Under the pieces are notes generated by a model that did no database searches, was not told the DNA's origin, and saw nothing but the letters and a program-made list of their open reading frames with translations. DNA of 64,000 nucleotides, taken from positions 1 through 64,000 of the forward strand of contig JAGIAQ010000011.1 in NCBI GenBank assembly GCA_017744795.1, read 5' to 3'. Below are positions 27,336 to 35,357 of the stretch, piece by piece; positions within the stretch are counted from its first letter, which is position 1, and each line of letters opens with the position of its first letter. Made by a program: the position numbers and the translations under genes. Source of the DNA: Niabella sp. (GTDB lineage Bacteria > Bacteroidota > Bacteroidia > Chitinophagales > Chitinophagaceae).

Positions 27336-28373
27336 TTATTTTTTTGAGGCGGGTTCGGGCAGTGGTTCTCCGGCAGCCACCGGTTCTCCAAAATCGGGTG
27401 TGCCATCTTTATTCCAATTGAAGCGCTGCGCCCGCGGAGAGCGATGCCCGCCGCAACCCTGGCCCGGCGCCGCATTGGCATGATACAGTATCCAGTCTTC
27501 TTTTCCATCCGGCGATTTAAAAAAGGAATTGTGCCCCGGAGCAAAAACACCTTTTTCCGGAGCCGCTTTAAAAACCGGCTCTTTGCTTTTGATCCAGTTT
27601 GCCGGAGTTAAGAGATCTTTATCATTCTTTGCAGCCAGCATTCCCAAACAATAAAAGTCGGTCCAGCAGCCACTGGCAGAATAAACAATAAAAATACGGC
27701 TGCCATGCACCAGGAACTGTGGTCCTTCATTTACATGTACCTCTTCCGGTGTTTCGCCTTTCAAGTGCCCGTGCCGTTCCCAGTCGTATTCGGGCTGCGA
27801 GATCAGGACCCGCTCCCCGTCTATCGTCCAGGGATTGCTCATTTTAGCAATATAAATATTCTGCTGGCCATTTTTATTATCTGCCCAGCCGGACCAGATC
27901 ATATACAGCTGTTTTTTGTATTCCAGCACATCCCCATCAATAGCCCATTTATCGCCCGGGGCAGCCACTTTCCCCTTAAACACCCACTCCCCCTTCATAG
28001 GATCAGCAGCGCTGTTCTCAAGAACATACATGCGGTGGTTACGGTTATGACCATCATCGGCGGCAAAATACAGATACCATTTTCCTCTCAGGTACAGGAT
28101 TTCCGGGGCCCATAATTCTTTGGACCATGAGGTATTGGGGGGTGGCGTCCAGACAGTTTTTTGCTCGGCGTCCTTCAGATCAGCCAGGGTTTTTGTTTTC
28201 CATAAAACCAGCTTTGATCCTGTTGTGTGCGTATAATAGTAATAGCCGTCTTTGTAAAAACTATACGGGTCTGCGCCATAGGGCAACAGCGGGTTTGTAA
28301 AAGTTTGCTGAGCCCTTACCTGATACGCTCCTGCTGAAAGCAACAGTACTGCTAGTAAAAAAAACCGGGTCAT
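27336..28373 (-). CDS. GH43 family glycosidase, copy 2
   Basis: A 345-residue exported GH43 enzyme with signal peptide MTRFFLLAVLLLSAGAYQVRAQ. Catalytic acids appear as Asp in YGADPYSFYKDG, Asp in KWAIDGDVLEYK and Glu in HVNEGPQFLVHG. ELWAPEILYLRGKWYLYFAA and FAPGHNSFFKSPDGKEDW are family-typical propeller strings. Its ATG overlaps the TGA of the upstream GH43 gene (28370-28373), so the two are translationally coupled. It is only distantly similar to its two neighbours, so the trio is not a recent tandem duplication and probably covers different linkages of an arabinose-rich polymer. Substrate is inferred from the ara context. Confidence 0.9.
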   Translation of the reverse strand: MTRFFLLAVLLLSAGAYQVRAQQTFTNPLLPYGADPYSFYKDGYYYYTHTTGSKLVLWKTKTLADLKDAEQKTVWTPPPNTSWSKELWAPEILYLRGKWYLYFAADDGHNRNHRMYVLENSAADPMKGEWVFKGKVAAPGDKWAIDGDVLEYKKQLYMIWSGWADNKNGQQNIYIAKMSNPWTIDGERVLISQPEYDWERHGHLKGETPEEVHVNEGPQFLVHGSRIFIVYSASGCWTDFYCLGMLAAKNDKDLLTPANWIKSKEPVFKAAPEKGVFAPGHNSFFKSPDGKEDWILYHANAAPGQGCGGHRSPRAQRFNWNKDGTPDFGEPVAAGEPLPEPASKK

Positions 28374-29311
28374 TGATTGTTATTTAAAAAATGAAAAGTT
28401 TTGGGATCGGCGCTTAATTCGTTATTTTTTTTATTGAAGAGCAGTTCAATCAAGGCCGTTTTGCGAGGCGCTACTTTTTCATTGGAATAATGCGTATGAA
28501 ACACATACCACCATTTTCCGGCTTTATCTTTGAACAGATCTCCATGCCCGCTTCCGTTGGCACCGGTAACCTTGCGCGAAATAATGGGGTTGCCCTTAAA
28601 CTTCGTCCACGGGCCCACCGGCGAATGGCTTACCGCATACCCGATAGCATAGTCCGGATTACGAAAATCATTTGCCGAATAAAGCATATAATAAACCCCG
28701 TCATGTTGAAACACCGTTGGCCCTTCTGTTACGCTCCACTCCGCAGCTGCAGTATTTTCCCAGCCCTTTCCGGCATGGATACATTCTTTTGCGGTCGTTG
28801 CTATAATTGTGTCCAGGGTTGTATTAAGCTCCGCAACAAAGATCCGGTTTCCTTGCTGTAGCCGCACATGGTACAGGTACACTTTCCCTTCATCAAAAAA
28901 CACAAACGGATCAATCATCCGAACCGTTGCATCCAGGGGTTTTATTTCTTTTTGCCGGAAAGGCCCCAGGGGATTATCTGCAACCGCAATGGCTATATGT
29001 TCGCTGGCCGTATACGCCATATAAAACCGGCCGTTGTAACGGAACACCTGCGGAGCCCAAAAACCTTTGGTTCCAAAGGACTGGCCCGGCGTCAATACTT
29101 TCCCTGCCGGCTTCCAGCTGGTAAGATCTTTTGAAGTACAGGCAGTAAATCCGTCATTACTGTTGGCCCCATTCGTTCCATATAAATAATAGACCCCATC
29201 ATAATAAAAAATCGTTGGGTCAGCGAACAATGGGTTTCCTTGCTGCCCTTTAGCTATAAAAGGCAGCAGGAGCAGCAGATAAATCCCTGTTTGTAAAAGA
29301 CGTTTGTTCAT
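28370..29311 (-). CDS. GH43 family glycosidase, copy 3
   Basis: A 313-residue exported GH43 enzyme. The start at 29311 gives MNKRLLQTGIYLLLLLPFIAKGQ, a proper signal peptide; an in-frame start at 29365 would add 18 residues with cysteines and no signal-like character. Asp in LFADPTIFYYDG, Asp in VRMIDPFVFFDEG and Glu in WSVTEGPTVFQHD are the expected catalytic triad. GFWAPQVFRYNGRFYMAYTA and GHGDLFKDKAGKWW support the fold. It follows the GH-A lipoprotein gene by 117 bp that include a perfect hairpin, so it may be expressed at a different level from the upstream genes. Confidence 0.9.
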   Translation of the reverse strand: MNKRLLQTGIYLLLLLPFIAKGQQGNPLFADPTIFYYDGVYYLYGTNGANSNDGFTACTSKDLTSWKPAGKVLTPGQSFGTKGFWAPQVFRYNGRFYMAYTASEHIAIAVADNPLGPFRQKEIKPLDATVRMIDPFVFFDEGKVYLYHVRLQQGNRIFVAELNTTLDTIIATTAKECIHAGKGWENTAAAEWSVTEGPTVFQHDGVYYMLYSANDFRNPDYAIGYAVSHSPVGPWTKFKGNPIISRKVTGANGSGHGDLFKDKAGKWWYVFHTHYSNEKVAPRKTALIELLFNKKNNELSADPKTFHFLNNNQ

Positions 29312-29400
29312 ATATTTTATTAACCCGGCTGCACAATTACTATACGGCTTTGTTGCGTCGCACACTTGTACTGTAGTGCAGGTATCAGCTTTTTCAAGCT

Positions 29401-29425
29401 CTGTGAGGTTTTGAAAACCTCACAG
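29401..29425. terminator. perfect 11-bp hairpin after the GH-A lipoprotein gene
   Basis: CTGTGAGGTTT (29401-29411) pairs with AAACCTCACAG (29415-29425) around a TGA loop, three bases beyond the stop of the glycosidase at 29429. There is no T-run, so it may attenuate or stabilise the operon mRNA instead of ending it. Similar hairpins are, to my memory, common repeats between Bacteroidota genes. Confidence 0.5.
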
Positions 29426-29428
29426 GTC

Positions 29429-30592
29429 CTACCGGCCGGTCATCATTTTTATAAACGCCGTCTCTTCCGGCTTATATGGGGTACCATCTTTATGGAAAAT
29501 ATCATGGAACCAAAGCGGCGGTTCAGCCGTGTATTTTTTAGTCCAGCTGTCCCAGGGATAAATCGTTTGAGATTTCCCATCCACAAATCCCCAGTTGATC
29601 ATAGCCACTTTATCCGGTTTGGCAACTGGTAAAGAGCTCTGAAAAGTGCTTTTATTAGGACGTGCCATATATTCCGTGCACCAGATCGGGCGGTTGTATC
29701 TTTTTAACTCATTTATTTTTTTGTGCAGCGTGGCAGAGTCATCATAGGAATGAAAAGAAATGATATCTGATTCTTCCAACTGCAATTTTTCAATGGGTTT
29801 TAACGTACTGTCTGATTGCCAGTTGCCGGCCCAAATACCGGAAGTCAGCGGCTGGGAAGGGTTTACAGACCGCGCCCATTCAAATGTTTTCTTTAACAGG
29901 GGCAGCACCAGGGCCACTTTGTTGGGCAGTTCTGCTTTTTGATAAGATGCTCCTGTCATATTATCGGGTTCGTTCCATACATCCCACCCGATGATACGGT
30001 TGTCCTGTGCAAATTTACCAACAATCGATTTGACGTATTTTTCCAGGCGCGGATACTCCGTGGAATCTTTTAACGCCAGTTGCCCGGGGCTTTGCACCCA
30101 GCCGGAATTATGCACAAAGGGCTTGGGATCGCGCTGCTGGCCCGCTTTCGGAAAAGGATCCCAGCAGGAATCGAAAATAGTAAACAGGATTTTTATATGA
30201 TGCCTGTCGGCGATCTCAAGAAATTTATTGATGCGTTCATAAAATCCCGGTGCATCATTGTCAAAAACCAGGTCATGCAAAAAAACGCGCATCACGTTCA
30301 TGCCGATCGACTGCGCCCATCCCAATTCCTTATCGATCGTAGCGGTATCGAAAGTTGCGGCCTGCCACATTTCCAGCTGGTTAATAGCCGTACTGGGCAA
30401 AAAGTTGGCACCCACATACCAGGGCTGTTTTCCATACCAGTCATTCGCCTGCTGAGCAGTCCATATCGCCCTGCCGGCGGCACTATCGGTTGTTTCTTTT
30501 TTTGTGTCCGGAGATTTACAGGAGGTAAAAAACAGGAATGCTGCCAGCATGCCTGCACCGGCACAGATACTTTTCAAAAAAACAGATTTCAT
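29429..30592 (-). CDS. clan GH-A glycoside hydrolase, GH5-like lipoprotein
   Basis: A 387-residue lipoprotein (lipobox FTSC, then a threonine/serine-rich linker). The (beta/alpha)8 barrel signature of clan GH-A is clear: the acid/base Glu in IIGWDVWNEPDNMTG and the nucleophile Glu in RPIWCTEYMARPNKST. WAQSIGMNVMRVFLHDLVF and HHIKILFTIFDSCWDPFPKA are the early strands. Annotations of close relatives tend to be cellulase or 1,4-beta-xylanase, but the sequence alone does not give substrate. In this operon it probably attacks a backbone or side chain of an arabinose-rich hemicellulose or pectin. It sits between the DUF4965-type protein and the GH43 trio. Confidence 0.8.
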   Translation of the reverse strand: MKSVFLKSICAGAGMLAAFLFFTSCKSPDTKKETTDSAAGRAIWTAQQANDWYGKQPWYVGANFLPSTAINQLEMWQAATFDTATIDKELGWAQSIGMNVMRVFLHDLVFDNDAPGFYERINKFLEIADRHHIKILFTIFDSCWDPFPKAGQQRDPKPFVHNSGWVQSPGQLALKDSTEYPRLEKYVKSIVGKFAQDNRIIGWDVWNEPDNMTGASYQKAELPNKVALVLPLLKKTFEWARSVNPSQPLTSGIWAGNWQSDSTLKPIEKLQLEESDIISFHSYDDSATLHKKINELKRYNRPIWCTEYMARPNKSTFQSSLPVAKPDKVAMINWGFVDGKSQTIYPWDSWTKKYTAEPPLWFHDIFHKDGTPYKPEETAFIKMMTGR

Positions 30593-30661
30593 ATGTATAA
30601 ATAAATGTTGTTTATATGTTTAAAAATTACTACGAGCAATATTGGAAGCCGACAATGCCGC

Positions 30662-33124
30662 TTATTTATTCAGTTTTTTATCCAGCACTTTCATAAAATA
30701 CCCGCCCACCACACTGCGCGCCTGGAAGCCTACCTGGCGTCCGTCGGTGGTTTGATGCCAATCGCTGAGCGGCACGCGGGTAGGTGTTTCTGTAGCATAG
30801 CGGTACACCGGATTGACCAGTGCCTTAAAATCATTGCTGTTGGAAGCGAGTGTTGCTGTCCACAGGATCCAGTCTGATTTTGTGTAGGTTTTCCGGCTAT
30901 CCAATGGAAGACCGTATTTATTTTGTTTCTTCAGATACCAGGCTATTTCTTTCTGATAAACTGTTTTTGGGAAAATATTGAAGCGCAAAACCTTATCCCA
31001 GATCAGATTGTATTTCTGACTCCAGGTACCTTTTTTCTCAAATACCAATCCATAGTGATCTCCATCGGCTGCCAGCTGCATCCAACGCGGTACCATCCCT
31101 ATAGCAATGTTATGATACTTTGTATACAGATCATTTTTACCCAACATTTTGGCCAGTTGCGCATAGCTCTCTATTCCCATAATTGCTTTTATGGAAAGAT
31201 TAGCGTTGCGCGCCAGGTGCCCGGCAAAATCATCGGTGCACAATTGATTGGCCGGATCAAATCCATCCTTTACCAGATAATCAACCCATGTAGACAAAGT
31301 ATTCCAATGCTTTTCCGCGTAGCGGGCATTGCCTTCCACCTTTGCAATAGCAGCCGTCAGGCATAACATATTACCTCCTTCTTCCACCGGCATATCCTCA
31401 CCATAGGTTTGTCCGTTGGCCTGAGGGTAGGTTCCCAGATCATGTGCTGCAAAGGGTTTGGTCCACTTACCCGATTCGCTGTAGTAAAAAATACCATTCA
31501 TCATTCCTTTCAGCAGCTCAGGATTATACGCCAGGTACAGCGGTGCAGACGGATAGGTGATATCCACAGTGTTGATCGAGCCGTTACTAAAATTTTCTTT
31601 CGACAAAAACAACAATTCTCCCGCCGGGCTTTGCACCAGTTTGTGAGCGGCGATGCTTTGCCGGTAAGCCATTTCGCAAAGTCGCGCATACTCCGTTCCA
31701 CCGGCGTTCAACGCATCTGTGTAGATCTTTTTATCAACCGCTGCACATTTGTTCAGCACCGCAACATATTCGTTATTTGCTTTTTCCAGCTGTTGTTCAA
31801 TAGTACTTTTGCCGTCCCGGTTCCACCAGGGGCGCAGGTTCTCTCCAAAAAATTGAATAGAATAAAGATCATCGTAACCAATCAGCACCATTGCCGCACC
31901 CGACTTTGCTCTTCCCAGATCAAAAAGAGTATTCAAGCAAAGTTGCTTTCCTTTTTGACCCAGCAGCGGTGAAAACTTGTCAGTACTTTTCAATATTTTC
32001 AAAGAAGCGCCTTCCGATCCGGCAATATATTGATACGTATTTTTGCTAACGGGTGCTGCAACATAAAGATAGCCCCAGTCGATCCGCAAATTATCTCCTT
32101 TCTTCTGTAACACTGGCTGTGCAAGGGTTCCGGCTTTTAGCAAACTGAGGCCATTTGCCGTTGCTTTTGTTGCCTGCACTTCCTGACCCGGTGTATTTAC
32201 GGCAAGATCAGTGGATGTATTTAACAGTACTTCCACAGAATGCGCCATACCATCAGTACTGGAGGTTGCAAAGGTGATGTAAGAAACCGGACGCGACAGC
32301 AGCTCCAGGTCGTTCATCAGCAATGGAGAAACAAAGGCAACCTTTAATGCCACCGGCCCGCAGCTAAAGGTATAGATCGTTTGCGTGGCCTTTAGCTCCA
32401 GGCTTTTTTGTACGGCTTTTTCCACCGGATCCGCATTATTGAAGCGCGATTCATATACCAGTCCAAAATCAAGAAATTGTCCGCCTGCGGTATTTTTAAT
32501 ATGCACAGCTATGATATTCTTCCCTTTCTTCAGCAGCGCAGCATCTTTAATGGGAATATAAAGGTATTTCTCATTCCAGCAATTGCAGCTGTACACTGCT
32601 GCGCCATTCAGGTACACTTCAATATTATCGTCGTGTTTGATCTTTAAATACACATCCCCCGGAGGCAAATCATCCAGATCAAAACTACGGCGCACCCAAA
32701 GATCCGGCGATTTCCACTCTGTATGCACCTGGGTGTTATTATCCCCGAAGGGCGCCGTACCGGTTTTCCAGGCATTGTCTTTAAAGCCGCTTTCGCTCCA
32801 GCCGAGCCCCGGGTCCTTTTCGACATATTTTACTCTGTAATTACGTTCTTCCGAGCTGGGTAATACCGTTTGGTATTGCGCGGCTTCTTTTCCTAAAAAC
32901 CGGTAAATGCGGCCGTCCACTTTTAAATAACCGGTAAGCGATTGATCAGCACCCGTCCAGTGCCGGGTAGTGCCTTCATTTAATTTGTCCGTAAAAGACC
33001 ATACACTAAAATAAGGATCATGCGTCAGCAAAGGATAGGCCGGAGCCTGCTGCGATTGGGCATTGCTTTGAAAGCCCGTTAACAACGCCAGAAAGAGCAA
33101 ATAAAAAGCACCTCGTTTCATCAT
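30662..33124 (-). CDS. DUF4964/DUF5127/DUF4965/DUF1793 glutaminase-A-like protein
   Basis: An 820-residue exported protein (signal peptide MMKRGAFYLLFLALLTGFQSNA). The start of the mature protein (PAYPLLTHDPYFSVWSFTDK) is the DUF4964-like segment. A galactose-binding-type beta domain follows at about 100-210 (NIEVYLNGAAVYSCNCW), then DUF5127-like (about 260-470), and the (alpha/alpha)6-type DUF4965 and DUF1793 parts with EEGGNMLCLTAAIAKVEGNA, LCTDDFAGHLARNANLSIKA and DSRKTYTKSDWILWTATLA. Databases call such proteins glutaminase A after a fungal enzyme, but in Bacteroidota they lie in glycan loci and a glycosidase activity seems more likely. That assignment is inference. It is the second gene of the arabinan operon, 11 bp after GH127. 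Confidence 0.85.
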   Translation of the reverse strand: MMKRGAFYLLFLALLTGFQSNAQSQQAPAYPLLTHDPYFSVWSFTDKLNEGTTRHWTGADQSLTGYLKVDGRIYRFLGKEAAQYQTVLPSSEERNYRVKYVEKDPGLGWSESGFKDNAWKTGTAPFGDNNTQVHTEWKSPDLWVRRSFDLDDLPPGDVYLKIKHDDNIEVYLNGAAVYSCNCWNEKYLYIPIKDAALLKKGKNIIAVHIKNTAGGQFLDFGLVYESRFNNADPVEKAVQKSLELKATQTIYTFSCGPVALKVAFVSPLLMNDLELLSRPVSYITFATSSTDGMAHSVEVLLNTSTDLAVNTPGQEVQATKATANGLSLLKAGTLAQPVLQKKGDNLRIDWGYLYVAAPVSKNTYQYIAGSEGASLKILKSTDKFSPLLGQKGKQLCLNTLFDLGRAKSGAAMVLIGYDDLYSIQFFGENLRPWWNRDGKSTIEQQLEKANNEYVAVLNKCAAVDKKIYTDALNAGGTEYARLCEMAYRQSIAAHKLVQSPAGELLFLSKENFSNGSINTVDITYPSAPLYLAYNPELLKGMMNGIFYYSESGKWTKPFAAHDLGTYPQANGQTYGEDMPVEEGGNMLCLTAAIAKVEGNARYAEKHWNTLSTWVDYLVKDGFDPANQLCTDDFAGHLARNANLSIKAIMGIESYAQLAKMLGKNDLYTKYHNIAIGMVPRWMQLAADGDHYGLVFEKKGTWSQKYNLIWDKVLRFNIFPKTVYQKEIAWYLKKQNKYGLPLDSRKTYTKSDWILWTATLASNSNDFKALVNPVYRYATETPTRVPLSDWHQTTDGRQVGFQARSVVGGYFMKVLDKKLNK

Positions 33125-33135
33125 AACAATTAAGT

Positions 33136-35220
33136 TTATTGTATTACAGGGAACGCCGCTATTCTTAACCGGGCGGCGCCCATGGGTATTAATTCCACTG
33201 TTTCTTTTTTTGTTGTAACGGTTACCGGGCTCTGCGGCAGTATGCCCGTGAGGCCGTTTTCATCAATCTTCCATTCCGGGATCTTACGAGCCATCGCCAG
33301 GATCACCACCGGCACTTTGTCCGGCTCAAAAGGGAAATCATCTTTGGGCCAGGGTCGTTTTATTAGTTTAAAATCCGCCATAGCGGGCACTAGTCCATAG
33401 TTCCAGGCCGATCCCGGAAGAATTTCATAAGAAGGCCATTTTTCCGGGTCTGCGGTTTCCTGCCATTTTGAATCACCGATCGCAGAAGCCTTGCTATCTG
33501 CTTTCACATAATCTTCTTTTATTTTCAGCGAATAGGTAAGCGGACCGCGGTTGATACTGATGCTGTTTTTATTTTTCGCCCATTGATGTACCTGTATTGT
33601 CATGGGCAGCGTCAACTCAACTTTATCGTTATCAGACCATACCCTGTTTATTTTAATATATGATCCGGGATTGAATTGTTGTTGCACCACCACCCCATTG
33701 ATCTTTAGCTGCGCAGTGCTGCACCATTGCGGCACCCGAAGGTAAAAGGGAAATTGAATCTTCTTTTGTGCATGTACTAAAAACGAGATTGTTTCATCAA
33801 AAGGATAATGTCCCCGGCTTTCCACGCGCACATCCCCTCCATTGCCTACCCTGGCGGTTACATCAGCTTCGCTATACAGCAAGGCCGCCAGCCCGTTATC
33901 AGGAGTAGCCATAAATACATGCTCTGCATAATAAGGCCAGCCCTGTGCATGATTGTGCTGGCAGCAACGGGAGCTAAAAGGGTTCATCATTAAGAAAGGC
34001 CCGTTGTTATCGATGCCCGGGTGATGGTTTTTACTGTCGCTGATGGACATATTCGGGCTGGTAATATACCGCAGGGCTTTAAAATCGGGCATTACGGCCG
34101 CCGGATATGTATTAAAGGCCACATCTTCCGCATTATCTGCCCAAAAGGGGTCGCCGGTTATACCGGTCAAGATCTCATCAGAAGCCATTTGTTCCACCAT
34201 GCCGCATGTCTCCACTCCCTGGCGCGGATCGGTATAACCCTTGCGGGCATTCTCATCTGCACCAAACATGCCCCCGGGCACATTGCCAAACCGCTCCCGG
34301 ATCAGCCGGAAATCATTATACGTGGCATCCAGGTCGGCCGTTGCCTTGCTTTGCTGAAAATAAGTTGCCGGCTCCCGGAAGGACTGGGCGATATTAACAT
34401 TATGCCAGTTAGGAAGGTTATTTTGCTGCCGCCAATCCGCGGTATTCCGGTCGATCTTCTTTGCCAGGTCCAGCAGCCAGCCTGCCCCCTTTATGCGGTT
34501 ATACAGCCAGTAAACGCTTATCAGGTTATCGCCGCCACGACTGTTTTCCCAATAATCCTTCAGGAACATGCTGTCGGGAAGTTGATATTCCCAACGGAAA
34601 TATTTTTCCATAAAAGGCAATACCCGTTTATCGTTGCTGAAATCGTAATACGACTGCAGGCACCAGAGCATGATCATATTGCCCCAAAGATCGGGCTTCC
34701 CTTTTTTTAATATCAAAGGGCCAAAATAACCATCCGCTCGCTGGCTTGCCAAAACAGCGTCCATCCAGGTTTTAGCTTCCGCTATTATTTTTTTGTCGTT
34801 AAGAATATAGCCAAGGTCGCCATAGCCTTTCAGCCAATAAGGAACTTCCTCCCAGCCATGATCACCTTTGCCATCCCGGCTCAGCCAGGCGTTATTTTTT
34901 TTTGCCAGCCAGGCGCTTATTTCTCCCAGGTGGCCGGTAAGCCCGTTCCGCTGCAGTTCCAGATACCGCAACAACCATCCTTTTGGCATAATAGAACCAA
35001 CGGGCAGCTTTATAAAATACAAAGGTTGCAACGGCTTTTGATTTCCGGTGTAATAGAGATTGAGGGCTCCGTTATCCGGACGGGTGGGGTTGGTAACAAC
35101 ACCGATACCCGCTTCTGCCTGCGCATAACAGTTTTGAGCAGCAGGTACAATGAACAAAAAAAGGAAGATCAATATATATTTAAACAATACTAATGGGATC
35201 CATTTGAAAGAACACCGCAT
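33136..35220 (-). CDS. GH127-type beta-L-arabinofuranosidase (DUF1680)
   Basis: First gene of the six-gene operon. The 694-residue precursor has a long hydrophobic signal peptide (VLFKYILIFLFLFIVPAAQN). The (alpha/alpha)6 barrel has LPVGSIMPKGWLLRYLELQ, RADGYFGP and the cysteine-based active site typical of GH127/GH146: the conserved Glu-Thr-Cys in GVETCGMVEQM and the Cys-Cys of SSRCCQHNHAQGWPYYAEH, where a cysteine serves as nucleophile and the others bind zinc. C-terminal beta-sandwich regions follow (FYLRVPQWCSTAQLKINGV, ISINRGPLTYSLKI). It removes beta-linked L-arabinofuranose, as found in plant hydroxyproline glycoproteins and some pectins. The gene is divergent from the split sensor, which is likely to control it. 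Confidence 0.9.
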   Translation of the reverse strand: MRCSFKWIPLVLFKYILIFLFLFIVPAAQNCYAQAEAGIGVVTNPTRPDNGALNLYYTGNQKPLQPLYFIKLPVGSIMPKGWLLRYLELQRNGLTGHLGEISAWLAKKNNAWLSRDGKGDHGWEEVPYWLKGYGDLGYILNDKKIIAEAKTWMDAVLASQRADGYFGPLILKKGKPDLWGNMIMLWCLQSYYDFSNDKRVLPFMEKYFRWEYQLPDSMFLKDYWENSRGGDNLISVYWLYNRIKGAGWLLDLAKKIDRNTADWRQQNNLPNWHNVNIAQSFREPATYFQQSKATADLDATYNDFRLIRERFGNVPGGMFGADENARKGYTDPRQGVETCGMVEQMASDEILTGITGDPFWADNAEDVAFNTYPAAVMPDFKALRYITSPNMSISDSKNHHPGIDNNGPFLMMNPFSSRCCQHNHAQGWPYYAEHVFMATPDNGLAALLYSEADVTARVGNGGDVRVESRGHYPFDETISFLVHAQKKIQFPFYLRVPQWCSTAQLKINGVVVQQQFNPGSYIKINRVWSDNDKVELTLPMTIQVHQWAKNKNSISINRGPLTYSLKIKEDYVKADSKASAIGDSKWQETADPEKWPSYEILPGSAWNYGLVPAMADFKLIKRPWPKDDFPFEPDKVPVVILAMARKIPEWKIDENGLTGILPQSPVTVTTKKETVELIPMGAARLRIAAFPVIQ

Positions 35221-35291
35221 ATATATGAATTATTTAACAATCGTTACAGGTAAAAATACTGTTTGAGCGGGCTTCTGCTATTCTATTTTGT

Positions 35292-35304
35292 ATCAAGTTT
35301 TGAT
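35292..35304. promoter_or_regulatory. short palindrome in the divergent GH127/sensor intergenic region
   Basis: ATCAA-GTT-TTGAT is a perfect 5-bp inverted repeat between the GH127 operon and the sensor gene. It could be half of a binding site for the neighbouring AraC-type regulator, but it is short and AT-rich. Confidence 0.25.
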
Positions 35305-35307
35305 CAA

Positions 35308-35344
35308 TTTGTCTCAATATGGATGAAAATTTAATGTAGGTTTG
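35308..35344 (+). promoter_or_regulatory. candidate promoter of the split sensor gene
   Basis: TAGGTTTG at 35337-35344 is an exact TAnnTTTG element, and TTTG at 35308-35311 could be the -33 box, although the 25-base spacing is long. The -7 element lies 13 bases before the TTG start, which supports that start. Confidence 0.45.
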
Positions 35345-35357
35345 AAAAAAAAATTAT

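Noticed and set aside
27334-27550. 72-residue N-terminal extension of the first GH43 gene
   Set aside because: It overlaps the coding part of the second GH43 gene and lacks a signal peptide; MKALLL at 27334 is a standard signal start.
29312-29365. 18-residue N-terminal extension of the third GH43 gene
   Set aside because: The extension is cysteine-containing and not signal-like; MNKRLL at 29311 gives a standard signal peptide.
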